From T1Sed10-7 sp047921175 (lineage in GTDB: Bacteria > Actinomycetota > Nitriliruptoria > Nitriliruptorales > Nitriliruptoraceae), in assembly GCA_047921175.1 (NCBI GenBank), contig JBLRWQ010000050.1, positions 1 to 23,330 of the forward strand: a stretch of 23,330 nt of DNA, given 5' to 3'. Position numbers and translations under genes: made by a program. Each line of letters starts with the position of its first letter. The stretch's first letter is position 1. The notes under the pieces were generated by a model, which was not told the origin of the DNA, made no database searches, and worked only from the letters and a program-made list of their open reading frames with translations. Of the stretch, positions 1 through 8,784 are shown one piece after another.

Positions 1-302
1 CGAACGGCAGCGGTGTGGACAGGGCGCTGCCCGACCACCTCGCGGATCTGGCCGTGCCGGCGACGCTGGTCCTGAACGCCCGCTGGATCGAGGCGAACCG
101 GGCACTGACCCGTGGCCTGGCCCGGGAGCCCCGCTACGAGCTGGCGCACCACGGCACCGAGCACCGGCCGCTGTCGGTGAACGGCCGCAGCGCGTACGCG
201 AGCGCCGGCACCGCGGCGGGCGTCGCCGCCGTCAGCGACGGGCCTGCGCCAGCACCAGGATCGCGTCCAGCGCTGCCGGGTCGGCCAACGCCCCCGGGTT
301 GA
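1..302 (+). pseudogene. Polysaccharide deacetylase (CE4/NodB-like), 3'-truncated remnant, 5' part outside window
   Basis: The reading frame is open from the left edge of the window (frame 3, first full codon at base 3) to a TGA at 300-302. Its first ~65 codons resemble the N-terminal half of a NodB/CE4 polysaccharide deacetylase: a hydrophobic strand followed by LNARWIEANRAL, then the metal-binding HHGTEH motif and RPLSVNGRSAY. CE4 enzymes remove acetyl groups from peptidoglycan or other glycans outside the membrane. After the residues SAGT (about base 210) the similarity stops, and the frame runs through ~30 unrelated codons, most of them antisense to the acetoacetyl-CoA synthetase gene. The later CE4 motifs (RxPxG, DxxDW, LxH) are absent. 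The two 3' ends overlap by 71 bp. I infer a truncated, probably inactive gene. A real short variant is possible but less likely. Confidence 0.55.
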
Positions 303-2205
303 CGACGTCGGTCACCTCGGCGCCTTCCAGCAGGCGCTTGACCGGGAGCTCGAGCTTCTTGCCGCTGATCGTGCGCGGGATCGCCGGCACCGCGTGGAGC
401 TCGTCGGGCACGTGCCGCGGGGAGAGCTCGCGCCGGATGGTGGTCGCCACGCGGCGGCGCAGCTGCTCGTCCAGCGCCGCCCCGGCCGTGAGCTGGACCA
501 GGAGCACGAGCCGACCGGCGTCGTCGTCCGCGTCGGTCAGGTGGACCACCAGCGCGTCCGCCACCTCGTCGAGCGCCTCGACGGCGGCGTAGAACTCGGC
601 GGTGCCCATGCGCACCCCGCCGCGGTTGAGCGTCGCGTCGGAGCGGCCGGTGATGACGCAGCTACCCCGTTCGGTGAGCTCGATCCAGTCGCCGTGCCGC
701 CACACCCCCGGGTGGTCGGCGAAGTAGGCGGCCCGGTAGCGGGAGCCGTCCTCGTCACCCCAGAACGCCACCGGCATCGACGGCATCGGGGCGGTCACGA
801 CGAGCTCCCCGAGCTGCCCGATCACGGGCCGGCCGGCGGCGTCGAAGGCCTCCACCTTGGCGCCGAGGCAGCGGCCCGCGATCTCCCCGGCGTGCACCGG
901 CGTGAGCGGCGAGGCGGCCACGAAGGCGGTGCACACGTCGGTGCCGCCGGACACGGATGCCACCTGGACGTGGGCACCGACGTGCTCGGTCACCCAGGCG
1001 AACCCGGCCGGGGGCAGCGGCGCGCCGGTGGAGCCGACCGAGCGCAGGTCGGTGAGATCCAGCTCGGCCCGCGGGTCCAGCCCGGCCCGCTGGCAGGCGA
1101 CCAGGAACGGTGCGCCCACCCCCAGCACGTCGAGCCGCTCCTCGGCCGCGAGCCGCCACAGCGCCATGAGGTCCGGGTAGCCCGGGTCGCCGTCGACCAG
1201 GACGATGGTCGCGCCCACGGTCAGGCCGGAGACGAGGTAGTTCCACATCATCCAGCCGGTGGTGGTGAACCAGCAGAAGCGGCGGTCCGGCCCGAGGTCG
1301 TGGTGCAGGCCGAGGATCTTCAGGTGCTCCAGCAGGATCCCGCCGTGGCCGTGCACGATCGCCTTCGGCAGCCCCGTGGTGCCGGAGCTGTACAGCACGT
1401 AGAGCGGGTGGTCGAAGGGCAGCGCGTCGATGGTCAGGCCCGCCGGCTCGGCCAGCAGGTCGTCCCAGATGAGCGCATCCGGCACCGCATCGGCGGCCTC
1501 GGCAGGCGTGCCGAGGTAGGGCAGCAGGACGGTGGCCTCCAGGCTCGGCAGCGCCGCCCGGATCTCGGCCACCTCCTCGCGACGGTCCACCGCCTTGGCG
1601 CCGTAGCGGTAGCCGTCCACCACCAGCAGCACCGTCGGCTCGATCTGACGCACCCGGTCGACCACCGCCCGCACCCCGAACTCCGGCGCGCAGGACGACC
1701 AGATGGCGCCGATCGAGGCGCAGGCCAGGAACGCGACGACGGTCTCCGGCACGTTGGGCAGGTAGCCGACGACCCGGTCTCCGCGGCCGACCCCGAGCCG
1801 GCGCAGCCCCGCCGCGGCGCGGGCGACCTGGTCGGCGAGCTCCGCCCAGGTCACCTCGATCCGGTCACGGGTCTGGGAGGTGGCCACGATCGCCGGCGTG
1901 TCGTCGCGGCGACGCAGCGCCTGCTCGGCGTAGTTCAGCGTGGCGCCGGGGAACCACCGGGCACCCGGCATGCGCGCCTCGGGCAGCACCGCCTGGGGCG
2001 GCCGGTGGAACACCACGTCGAAGGTCGATGCCACCTCGCTCCAGAGCTCCTCGAGGTGGTCGACCGACCAGCGCCAGGCCGCCTCCTGGTCGGGCAACAC
2101 GAGGTCGTAACGCCGCTCGAGGTGGTCGAGGAACCGTCCCATCCGGGACCGTTCGCGCGCGTCCGGTGCCGGCTCCCACAGCAGCGTGCCGCGCTCCGTG
2201 GCCAC
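232..2205 (-). CDS. aacS: Acetoacetyl-CoA synthetase (acetoacetate-CoA ligase, ANL superfamily)
   Basis: The enzyme makes acetoacetyl-CoA from acetoacetate, ATP and CoA in the cytosol, feeding ketone-body carbon into acyl-CoA or polyhydroxyalkanoate metabolism. The 657-residue length is that of the family. Visible motifs are the acetyl-CoA-synthetase-type N-terminal cap (NYAEQAL near residue 91), the phosphate loop SSGTTGLPKAI at 273-283, the aromatic GWMMWNYLVSGL at 317-328 typical of acetoacetate ligases, the hinge region HGDW (504) to GRSDATLNRGGVRMG (520-534), and the C-terminal adenylation lysine in SGKKLE at 614-619. The start is GTG (2205), chosen because GGGAGGG lies about 6 bp upstream. 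A TANNNT element (TACCGT, 2245-2250 on this strand) could give it its own promoter, although the upstream SDR gene ends only 64 bp away on the same strand. A related acyl-acetate ligase specificity cannot be excluded. Confidence 0.9.
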   Translation of the reverse strand: MATERGTLLWEPAPDARERSRMGRFLDHLERRYDLVLPDQEAAWRWSVDHLEELWSEVASTFDVVFHRPPQAVLPEARMPGARWFPGATLNYAEQALRRRDDTPAIVATSQTRDRIEVTWAELADQVARAAAGLRRLGVGRGDRVVGYLPNVPETVVAFLACASIGAIWSSCAPEFGVRAVVDRVRQIEPTVLLVVDGYRYGAKAVDRREEVAEIRAALPSLEATVLLPYLGTPAEAADAVPDALIWDDLLAEPAGLTIDALPFDHPLYVLYSSGTTGLPKAIVHGHGGILLEHLKILGLHHDLGPDRRFCWFTTTGWMMWNYLVSGLTVGATIVLVDGDPGYPDLMALWRLAAEERLDVLGVGAPFLVACQRAGLDPRAELDLTDLRSVGSTGAPLPPAGFAWVTEHVGAHVQVASVSGGTDVCTAFVAASPLTPVHAGEIAGRCLGAKVEAFDAAGRPVIGQLGELVVTAPMPSMPVAFWGDEDGSRYRAAYFADHPGVWRHGDWIELTERGSCVITGRSDATLNRGGVRMGTAEFYAAVEALDEVADALVVHLTDADDDAGRLVLLVQLTAGAALDEQLRRRVATTIRRELSPRHVPDELHAVPAIPRTISGKKLELPVKRLLEGAEVTDVVNPGALADPAALDAILVLAQARR

Positions 2206-2244
2206 GGGTCTCCCTCCCGTCGTGCTGCGTTGCGGTCCGTCACG

Positions 2245-2250
2245 ACGGTA
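2245..2250 (-). promoter_or_regulatory. Candidate -10 element (TACCGT) for acetoacetyl-CoA synthetase
   Basis: On the minus strand TACCGT fits the actinobacterial TANNNT -10 form and lies about 40 bp before the GTG start, leaving a leader of roughly 30 nt that holds the GGGAGGG ribosome binding site. No convincing -35 box is seen. Confidence 0.35.
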
Positions 2251-2269
2251 GTCGCCGGGCCCTAAGGCC

Positions 2270-3064
2270 TCAGCGCTCCCGTCGTCGTCCGGTGCGGCGG
2301 GCGAGGGTGCGGACCAGCCCCGGCGCCACCCGGTGCAGCGCGTGCTCGACGCGCATCGTGGTCGGGTGCAGGACCAGCGGGCGGGGGTGGTGGAGCGTTC
2401 GGACGATCACCTCGGCGGCCTCGGCGGGGGTGATGGTGGGGATCAGCCGGCCGAGACGCGGGATGTGCTCCCTGCTGTCCGGGTTGACCTCGAAGTACTC
2501 GCTCGCGACCTCGCCGAAGAGCACGTGGCAGCTGTGCAGGCCGGTGCCGTGCAGGTCCTGGATCAGGGCCTCGTGGAAGCCACGTAGCGCCCACCGGGAG
2601 ATCGTGTAGCCCGTCGCCGACGGCCACGCGACGATCGAGGCGGGCGAGCCGACGTGCACCACCACGCCGGAGCCGGCGGCCAGCATCGGCGCGAGGAAGG
2701 CGTGGGTCGTGTGGTAGGCGGCCCGGAAAGGCGTGTCGAGGAGCTGCTCCATGAGCGCCGGCGGGGTGTCCTCCGGCCAGCGCCACACCCCGGCCCCCGC
2801 GCTGTTGACGATCGCGCCCGGCGTCCCGAACCGGGCCAGCACGTCGCTGGCCATCGCCGCGACGGCGTCCGGATCGGCGGCGTCGAGCGGGTGCGGGACG
2901 ACCCGTCCGGCCCCGGTAGCGGCCACCTCGCCGGCCACCTGCTCGAGCCGCTCCGCCCGGCGGGCGACGGCCACCACCAGCCAGCCCTCCGACGCCAGCT
3001 GCCGGGCGGTGGCCCGACCGATCCCCGACGACGCCCCCGTCACGACCGCGAGCTGCTGCGCCAT
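2270..3064 (-). CDS. Short-chain dehydrogenase/reductase with YxxxR in place of YxxxK
   Basis: This 264-residue classical-size SDR should be an NAD(P)-dependent cytosolic oxidoreductase. Its substrate is not evident. The Rossmann cofactor motif TGASSGIG is at 9-16, NSAG (a variant of NNAG) at 87-90, the catalytic serine is probably S140 and the catalytic tyrosine Y153. The position of the normally conserved lysine is arginine: the sequence reads YTISR, with codon CGG for R157. The end carries a basic tail (RTGRRRER). I start at the ATG at 3064, which has a good GGGGAGGTGG Shine-Dalgarno sequence. The frame stays open for 30 further codons upstream, but that part does not look like SDR. It lies 64 bp upstream of acetoacetyl-CoA synthetase on the same strand, so the two may be cotranscribed and may share a hydroxyacyl or ketone substrate theme (inference). 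Confidence 0.85.
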   Translation of the reverse strand: MAQQLAVVTGASSGIGRATARQLASEGWLVVAVARRAERLEQVAGEVAATGAGRVVPHPLDAADPDAVAAMASDVLARFGTPGAIVNSAGAGVWRWPEDTPPALMEQLLDTPFRAAYHTTHAFLAPMLAAGSGVVVHVGSPASIVAWPSATGYTISRWALRGFHEALIQDLHGTGLHSCHVLFGEVASEYFEVNPDSREHIPRLGRLIPTITPAEAAEVIVRTLHHPRPLVLHPTTMRVEHALHRVAPGLVRTLARRTGRRRER

Positions 3065-3111
3065 CTCGCCACCTCCCCACCGGACTGGCACGCTGTCCTG
3101 ACCGGGGGCGG

Positions 3112-3117
3112 ACGCTA
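3112..3117 (-). promoter_or_regulatory. Candidate -10 element (TAGCGT) for the YxxxR SDR gene
   Basis: TAGCGT on the minus strand fits TANNNT and would start a transcript with a leader of about 40 nt including the GGAGGTGG ribosome binding site. The divergent plus-strand gene starting at 3200 has no TA-containing -10 candidate in the 65 bp before its ribosome binding site, so its promoter is not located. Confidence 0.35.
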
Positions 3118-3199
3118 GCGGTGCCCCCGGGCCGGACCGGCGCTCGAGCACCACACCCAGCGCGCGTCACCGGATCGAGGCGATCGAGGGGAGGCGTCG

Positions 3200-4849
3200 A
3201 TGGCACATGGCACCTGCCCCGGCTGCGGGGCAGCCGGCCTGGCCCGCTCGGCTCGGTGGTGCACCCGCTGCGGCGCGGCGCTGACCGACCCCGCAGCACC
3301 AGCCCCTCACCTGCCAGCCGGCGACCGCCGCAGCCGGCGGCGGCCCGTCGTGGGCGCAGGCGTCGCGCTCGCGCTGCTGCTCGCCGCCGGGGTCGCGGTC
3401 CTCGGGTGGGAGGACCGGATCGCTGACCGGCCGGGAGCGTCGAACGGGACGTCGGCAGGAGGCGAGGCCGACGGGAGGCCAGGCGCCGGCGACGTCGAGC
3501 TTCGGCCCGACCCGGGGCTGGACGACCTGCTGGCCGACGAGCGGGCCGTGGAACCCGGAAGCGCCGCGTTGGTCGGGCCCGAGGACTGGTCGGCCGCCGA
3601 CGGCAGCCTCGGCCGGACCCGGCCGACCTGCGACGTCGCGGGCTGCGCGCTGTGGCGCGGGACCCTGCTCGGTGACGGCGCGCTGGGCCGACACCTGGCA
3701 CTCGGGACCCGGCAGGCGGTTGCGGTCCGCGATCGCCTCCTCGTCGCGGTCGACCTCGACACCGGCCAACCGCGCTGGCGTGTCCCACGGCCGCTGCCCG
3801 AGCGGCAGGTCCACGCCCTCCACCTCGACGAGCGGATCATCGCGGTCGCGAACGGGACGACGGTGACCACGTTGCATCCGTGGACGGGCGAGGTCCGGGG
3901 CACCTCGGCACCGCTGCCAGCGGTCGTCAACCGGTTCGCGCGCTACGACGGACAGCTGATCGCGTTCGGGACGGGCCCGGAGGGGATGCTCATCGCGGGC
4001 CTCGACGAGCGCGCCCAGGTCCGCTTCGTGCGGACCGTGCGGCTCGACGCGTCGCTGTCCAGCGCCCCGAACGACCCGCTGCTCGTGGCGGAGGACGGGG
4101 TGCTGCGCCGCCTGGATGCCACCACCGGCACGGACCACTGGTCGGTGCCCCTCGACCGTGTCACGAAGGACGGCTTCACCCTGCTCGACCGTGCCGAGGG
4201 CCGGATCGAGGTGCTCGACCCGCGCTCCGGGGATGCCCTGCTCACGCGGTCCGTCCCCGGTGCCGTCGCCGCCGGCGTCCGCAGCGGGGTGCTGGTCGTG
4301 GTCACCCCGGACCGGCTCACGCTGGTGGGCCGGGACGGGACGACGATCGGTGAGGTGGCCGGGCTCGACCCCACCGTCAGCGTGGTGACCGCGGCCGGCC
4401 CCCGGGTCACCGTCGTCCACGTGCCGTCGGGCGGTGCCCTGCCCCGCGTCGAGGTCCGGCAGGCACCGGGCGCGGTCTCCGGGCTGCCCGGTCCGGCGGA
4501 CGTGTTCGACATCCCGGGCACCGACGTCTTCGAGGGCGAGTTCGGGCGCATCGGCCGGGAGCTCGGGGCGACCCGACGCCGCGACGGCCTCCTCGTCGCC
4601 ACCGACCGGGACGCCTGGGTGGTCCCGCCCGGGAGGGACGTGGCGGTGCCGGTGGACGTGCCGCTCGGCGAGCGGGTGCGGCACGTCGACGGGCTCTCCA
4701 TCCGGCTGCTCGCGGACGGTCTGGAGCTCGGCGGGGCCGGCGGCCGCATCGGGGTACGTGGCGCCTTCGAGGTGCTGTCGTCGGACCCGCTGCTGGTCCG
4801 CGGCCCGGAGGGCACGTTGCGGCTGGACCGGACCCTGCTCGACGGGTAG
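3200..4849 (+). CDS. Zinc-ribbon / single-pass membrane protein with PQQ-like beta-propeller
   Basis: The 549-residue protein has three parts. Residues 6-24 form a small zinc ribbon (CPGC at 6-9, CTRC at 21-24). A basic stretch (RRSRRR, 43-48) precedes a single hydrophobic helix at about 49-69. The remaining ~450 residues look like an outer-wrapped beta-propeller: repeated units of the type LVAVDLDTGQPRWRV, TTLHPWTGEV, LRRLDATTGTDHWSV and IEVLDPRSGDALL are characteristic of PQQ/pyrrolo-quinoline-like repeats. By the positive-inside rule the zinc ribbon is cytoplasmic and the propeller is outside. Similar proteins may serve as assembly scaffolds or sensors, but no enzymatic site is visible. 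The ATG at 3200 follows GGGGAGG with ideal spacing. The stop codon is one base away from the convergent recG stop. Function unknown beyond architecture. Confidence 0.8.
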   Translation: MAHGTCPGCGAAGLARSARWCTRCGAALTDPAAPAPHLPAGDRRSRRRPVVGAGVALALLLAAGVAVLGWEDRIADRPGASNGTSAGGEADGRPGAGDVELRPDPGLDDLLADERAVEPGSAALVGPEDWSAADGSLGRTRPTCDVAGCALWRGTLLGDGALGRHLALGTRQAVAVRDRLLVAVDLDTGQPRWRVPRPLPERQVHALHLDERIIAVANGTTVTTLHPWTGEVRGTSAPLPAVVNRFARYDGQLIAFGTGPEGMLIAGLDERAQVRFVRTVRLDASLSSAPNDPLLVAEDGVLRRLDATTGTDHWSVPLDRVTKDGFTLLDRAEGRIEVLDPRSGDALLTRSVPGAVAAGVRSGVLVVVTPDRLTLVGRDGTTIGEVAGLDPTVSVVTAAGPRVTVVHVPSGGALPRVEVRQAPGAVSGLPGPADVFDIPGTDVFEGEFGRIGRELGATRRRDGLLVATDRDAWVVPPGRDVAVPVDVPLGERVRHVDGLSIRLLADGLELGGAGGRIGVRGAFEVLSSDPLLVRGPEGTLRLDRTLLDG

Positions 4850-4850
4850 G

Positions 4851-7061
4851 TCAGCCGGTCTGCAGCGCCGCGAACGCCTCGAGCCCGCCCTCGTAGCGGC
4901 GCAGCACCTCGGCCCGCAGCGCCGCGTGCCGCTCCTCGGCCAGGTCACGGTCCCGGTCCACGATCCGCACGGCGAGCTCCCGGGTGGCGGCCACCAGGTC
5001 CAGGTCCTGCTGGATCCGTGCCAGCTTGAGGTCCGGCAGCCCCGACTGGGCCCGGCCGAACAGCTGCCCGGCGCCGCGGATGCGCAGGTCCTCCTCGGCC
5101 AGCGCGAAGCCGTCCGTGGAGGCGGCCACCGCCGCGAGCCGCTCGGCCGCGTCCTCGGCCAGCGGCGCGGACCACCCGGCGAACAGCACGCAGTAGCTGC
5201 GCCCACCGCCCCGACCGACCCGGCCGCGGAGCTGGTGCAGCTGGCTGATCCCGAACCGCTCGGCGTCCTCGATGATCATCGTGGTCGCCTCGGGCACGTC
5301 CACCCCGACCTCGATCACCGTGGTGGCGACCAGCACCTGGGCCGTCCCGGTCCGGAAGGCGGTCATGGCCGCCTCCTTGTCCGCCGAGCTGAGCCGCCCG
5401 TGCACGAGCGCCACCTCGAGGTCGGGGAAGACCTCGGTGGCCAGGCGCTCGTGCTCCTGGACCGCGCCCTTGCCGGGCAGGGCGTCGCTCTCCTCGACGA
5501 AGGGGCAGACCACGTAGGCCCGCCGGCCCTCGGCAGCCTCCTTCCGGACGAACGCCTCCAGCCGCTCGCGGCGTGACGCCTGGTCGGGGGTGATGAGCTG
5601 GGTGACCACCGCCTCACGGCCCGGGGGGAGCTCGTCGAGCACGGTGACATCAAGGTCCCCGTACAGCGTCAGCGCGAGCGAGCGCGGGATCGGCGTCGCG
5701 GTCATCACCAGCACGTCGGGCACGGTCGCGGTGCCGCTCGTCGTGTCACCAGGCGGCGGCCCGCCACCGGCCTTGTCCTTGAGCTGGACCCGCTGGGACA
5801 CCCCGAAGCGGTGCTGCTCGTCGATCACGACCACCCCGAGGTCCGCGAAGCGCACCCCCTCCTCCAGCAGCGCGTGGGTGCCGACGACGAGGTCCAGCTC
5901 GCCGGTGAGCAGCTCCGAGAGGATGCGGCGCCGCTCCTTCACCGGCGTGGAGGACGTCAGCCCCGCCACGCGCAGCCCGTCGAGCACGTTCACCCCGAGC
6001 GGGGCCAGCAGGTCGGTCAGCGTGCGCAGGTGCTGCTCGGCCAGCACCTCGGTCGGCACCATCAGCGCTGCCTGTCGGCCCCGGTCGACCGCCGCCAGCA
6101 TGGTCCAGACCGCCACGACGGTCTTGCCGGAGCCGACGTCGCCCTGCAGGAGCCGGTGCATCGGCCGTGCGCCGCCGAGGTCCTCGGCCAGCGCCGCCAT
6201 GGCCCGTTCCTGCGCCCCGGTGGGGGGGAAGGGCAGCGCCGCGAGGAACCGGACCGCCCAACCATCCGCGCTCGGTGCGTTGTCCAGCCCGACGGTGTCG
6301 GCCTCCAGCCGCCGGCGGCGCCACTGCAGCCCGAGCTGGAGGCTGAACAGCTCGTCGAACGCCAGCCGGCGGCGCGCGGCACGGCGGTCGGCGTGGTCGG
6401 CCGGGAGGTGGATGGCGCGGACCGCACGGTCCAGGACGGGCAGCTGCTGGACGCTGCGGATCGGCTCGGGCAGCCAGTCCTCCAGCGGCGGCAGCGCCGC
6501 CAGCGCCGCCTCGACGAGCTCGTTGAGCTTGAAGCTCGTGAGCCCCTCGGTCGCCGGGTAGACGGCCAGCAGGCGCTGGTGGTCCAGCCGCGCGGCCGCA
6601 TCCGCCGCGTCCCGACCGCTGCCGACCCGCCCGAGCACCTGCACGTCAGGGCTGGCGAGCTGGATCTGGCCACGGAACCGCTTGACGGTGCCGGAGAACG
6701 CGGCCACCGACCCGACCGGCAGGGCCCCCGGCCGCCAGCGCTGGTTGAAGAAGGTGGCGCCGAAGCTGCCGCCGTCTGCCTGCCGAACCCTGGCCTCGGC
6801 CAGGTCGAGCGGCCGGGAGCGCTTGCCGCGGGCCGGCACCCGCCGGACCGACCAGTCCACCACCTCGCCGAGCAGGGTCGCGGGCGCGCCCTCCTGGACC
6901 GCACCGAGGTCGAGCAGCTCGCCGGCGTCGTGGTAGCGGCGCGGGTAGTGCTGCAGCAGGTCCCGGACCGTGCGGATCGCGAACGCGTCGTCCAGCCGGC
7001 GGGCGAGCGCCGGTCCCACCCCGGGGACGGCGGTGACCGGGTCGTCGAGGTGGAGGCTCAC
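4851..7061 (-). CDS. recG: ATP-dependent DNA helicase RecG
   Basis: RecG remodels stalled replication forks and branch-migrates Holliday junctions. At 736 residues it has normal family length. A helix-hairpin-helix-like start (VPGVGPALARRL, 12-23) and an OB-fold wedge domain (about 60-145) precede a two-lobed superfamily 2 helicase. Motif I is GDVGSGKT at 307-314, motif II DEQH at 414-417, motif III TATPIPR at 454-460 and motif VI QLRGRVGRG at 610-618; VIEVGVDVPEAT at 582-593 is also diagnostic. A Gly/Pro/Thr-rich insert (431-448) lies between motifs II and III. The start is GTG at 7061. Its first four bases, GTGA, contain the stop of the upstream DAK2 gene, so the two are translationally coupled. 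Confidence 0.96.
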   Translation of the reverse strand: MSLHLDDPVTAVPGVGPALARRLDDAFAIRTVRDLLQHYPRRYHDAGELLDLGAVQEGAPATLLGEVVDWSVRRVPARGKRSRPLDLAEARVRQADGGSFGATFFNQRWRPGALPVGSVAAFSGTVKRFRGQIQLASPDVQVLGRVGSGRDAADAAARLDHQRLLAVYPATEGLTSFKLNELVEAALAALPPLEDWLPEPIRSVQQLPVLDRAVRAIHLPADHADRRAARRRLAFDELFSLQLGLQWRRRRLEADTVGLDNAPSADGWAVRFLAALPFPPTGAQERAMAALAEDLGGARPMHRLLQGDVGSGKTVVAVWTMLAAVDRGRQAALMVPTEVLAEQHLRTLTDLLAPLGVNVLDGLRVAGLTSSTPVKERRRILSELLTGELDLVVGTHALLEEGVRFADLGVVVIDEQHRFGVSQRVQLKDKAGGGPPPGDTTSGTATVPDVLVMTATPIPRSLALTLYGDLDVTVLDELPPGREAVVTQLITPDQASRRERLEAFVRKEAAEGRRAYVVCPFVEESDALPGKGAVQEHERLATEVFPDLEVALVHGRLSSADKEAAMTAFRTGTAQVLVATTVIEVGVDVPEATTMIIEDAERFGISQLHQLRGRVGRGGGRSYCVLFAGWSAPLAEDAAERLAAVAASTDGFALAEEDLRIRGAGQLFGRAQSGLPDLKLARIQQDLDLVAATRELAVRIVDRDRDLAEERHAALRAEVLRRYEGGLEAFAALQTG

Positions 7062-8743
7062 TCGACGCCGATCCAGCAGCGGGCGGGGGCGACCCCGGCA
7101 TCGACCTCCTCGACCTCGGCCGTCGGTGCGCTGCGGCGGACCAGCTCGACCGCGGCCCGGCGCTCCTCGGCACCCGTCGCGGCGCCGTGGAGGAGGGTCA
7201 CCACCTCGGCATCAGCGACCTGCAGCGCGGTGCAGACCGCGTCCAGCGCGGCCAGCGGACCGTCGGCCACGGCCACGAGCTCGCCGTCGGCCAGCGCGAG
7301 CGGCTGCCCTGCACGCACGGGCCCGCGCGGGGTGGCCGCGTCGCGGACGGCCTCCACCACCTCACCCGCGCGCACCGCGCCCGCCGCCGCCAGTACCTCC
7401 TCGGTGACCTGACCGGGGTCGGCGGTGGGCTCCAGCAGCGCCAGCGCGGCAAGCACCGCCGGCGGCGTGACAGCGGCCTCGACGACGACCACCTCGAGGT
7501 CGTGCTCACGTGCGGCCAGCTCCGCCGCGGAGCGCGCGGCGGCCAGCCCGTTGCGGTGACCGGGCAGCAGCAGCACCCGCTCGGCACGGCTGGCGACGAC
7601 CGCGTCGACCAGGGCGGCGACCGATGGCAGGGCGCCGGCGGTGCCGTCGACCACCTCGGCGCCGAGTGAGCGGGCCAACGCGACGGCCCCGAGGCCGTGC
7701 AGCACCGCCACCGCCCCGAGCGGCCGGTCGGGACGGACCGCCACCGCACCGTCAGGCTCGACCGCGTGGGTGGCCGCCGCCAGGGTCCGGACCGCGTCGA
7801 GATCGGCGACCTGCTCCCCGAGGTGGACCACCTCGATGGCGGAGGCGCGGCCGTGGGCCAGCCCCGCCTCGATCGCGGGCCCGATGCGGTCGGTGTGGAC
7901 GTGGACGTTCAGCAGCCCACCGGCGGCGACCACCACCACCGACTCACCGAGCTGCTCGAGCGCGACCCTCAGCGGCGCCGCCGAGGCGTCCGCCGCGTCC
8001 AGCAGGTACTGGACCTCGTAGGGGTGGGCGAGCGAGCCGTGGCAGACGTGGCCGGCGGTGTGCACGACCCGGTCGCGCGGCGGGTCCACAGCCACCGGTG
8101 GGTCCTCGCCGGTGAGGTGGCCGTGCACCCCGGCCAGCAGGACCTCGAACCCCCGCGCGCCGGCGTCGACCACCCCGGCGTCGCGCAGCACGTCGAGCTG
8201 CTCCCGGGTGCGCTCCACCGCGATGGCGGTGGCCGCGCAGGCCGCCGCGGAGGTCGCGACCAGGTCGGCGCCGTCGGCGGCAGCCCGACCGGCGGCCTCG
8301 GCCGCGGTGGCGATCGCGGTCAGGATGGTGCCTTCGACCGGCTCCGCCACGGCCTCGTAGGCCAGGTCGCGGGCGTGGGCGAGCGCGGCCGCGTACAGCC
8401 CGGCGTCGACCTCGCGCTCCCCGACGGTCACCTCGACCACCGCACGGACGACCTGGCTGACGATCACCCCGGAGTTGCCGCGGGCGCCCCGGATCGCACC
8501 GCGGATCACCTCCCGGGCCATCGCTTCACGGCCACCTTCGGGTCGCGCCGACCGCGCGGCGGTGAGCGCATCCCGGCCCGCCCGCACCGTCAGCGTCATG
8601 TTGGTGCCGGTGTCACCGTCGGGGACCGGGAACACGTTCAGGTCGTCGATCGCGTGCCGGCGGGCCTGCAGGGCGGTGTGGACGCGGTCGAAGAGCGCGG
8701 GAAGCTCCCGCGCGGCCAGCGGTGCCGCTCGTGCTGCCACCAC
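7058..8743 (-). CDS. DAK2-domain protein, FakA/YloV-like (fatty-acid kinase-type)
   Basis: About 561 residues. The N-terminal DAK2 (dihydroxyacetone kinase L-type) nucleotide domain is marked by NVFPVPDGDTGTNM at 36-49, the aspartates of which bind Mg-ATP, and by RGARGNSGVIVSQ at 87-98. GVVDAGARGFEVLLAG at 191-206 closes that domain. The middle domain holds HVHTD at 282-286, and a DegV-like C-terminal domain follows. In Firmicutes the family phosphorylates FakB-bound fatty acids. No fakB/degV partner is in this window and the actinobacterial substrate is not established. The frame is open far upstream; I chose the GTG at 8743 (a second GTG follows at 8740) because the homologous region starts there and GGGAG lies about 10 bp before it. 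The order rpmB (divergent)-DAK2-recG matches the neighbourhood known in many Gram-positive bacteria. Confidence 0.88.
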   Translation of the reverse strand: MVAARAAPLAARELPALFDRVHTALQARRHAIDDLNVFPVPDGDTGTNMTLTVRAGRDALTAARSARPEGGREAMAREVIRGAIRGARGNSGVIVSQVVRAVVEVTVGEREVDAGLYAAALAHARDLAYEAVAEPVEGTILTAIATAAEAAGRAAADGADLVATSAAACAATAIAVERTREQLDVLRDAGVVDAGARGFEVLLAGVHGHLTGEDPPVAVDPPRDRVVHTAGHVCHGSLAHPYEVQYLLDAADASAAPLRVALEQLGESVVVVAAGGLLNVHVHTDRIGPAIEAGLAHGRASAIEVVHLGEQVADLDAVRTLAAATHAVEPDGAVAVRPDRPLGAVAVLHGLGAVALARSLGAEVVDGTAGALPSVAALVDAVVASRAERVLLLPGHRNGLAAARSAAELAAREHDLEVVVVEAAVTPPAVLAALALLEPTADPGQVTEEVLAAAGAVRAGEVVEAVRDAATPRGPVRAGQPLALADGELVAVADGPLAALDAVCTALQVADAEVVTLLHGAATGAEERRAAVELVRRSAPTAEVEEVDAGVAPARCWIGVE

Positions 8744-8784
8744 CCCTCGTGGGCTCCCGTCCGTGAGGTCCCCTGCGCGTCGGC

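Noticed and set aside
394..2265. A 623-codon plus-strand open frame opposite acetoacetyl-CoA synthetase
   Set aside because: Composition is that of the antisense of a high-GC gene, and the minus-strand protein has all ANL motifs.
2262..3788. A 508-codon minus-strand open frame across the SDR and propeller genes
   Set aside because: Arg/Pro/Gly-rich shadow, and the real SDR and the plus-strand propeller protein explain the DNA.
3167..5206. A 679-codon minus-strand open frame opposite the propeller gene and within recG
   Set aside because: No recognisable domain; it runs through the recG 3' end in a wrong frame and opposite real coding DNA.
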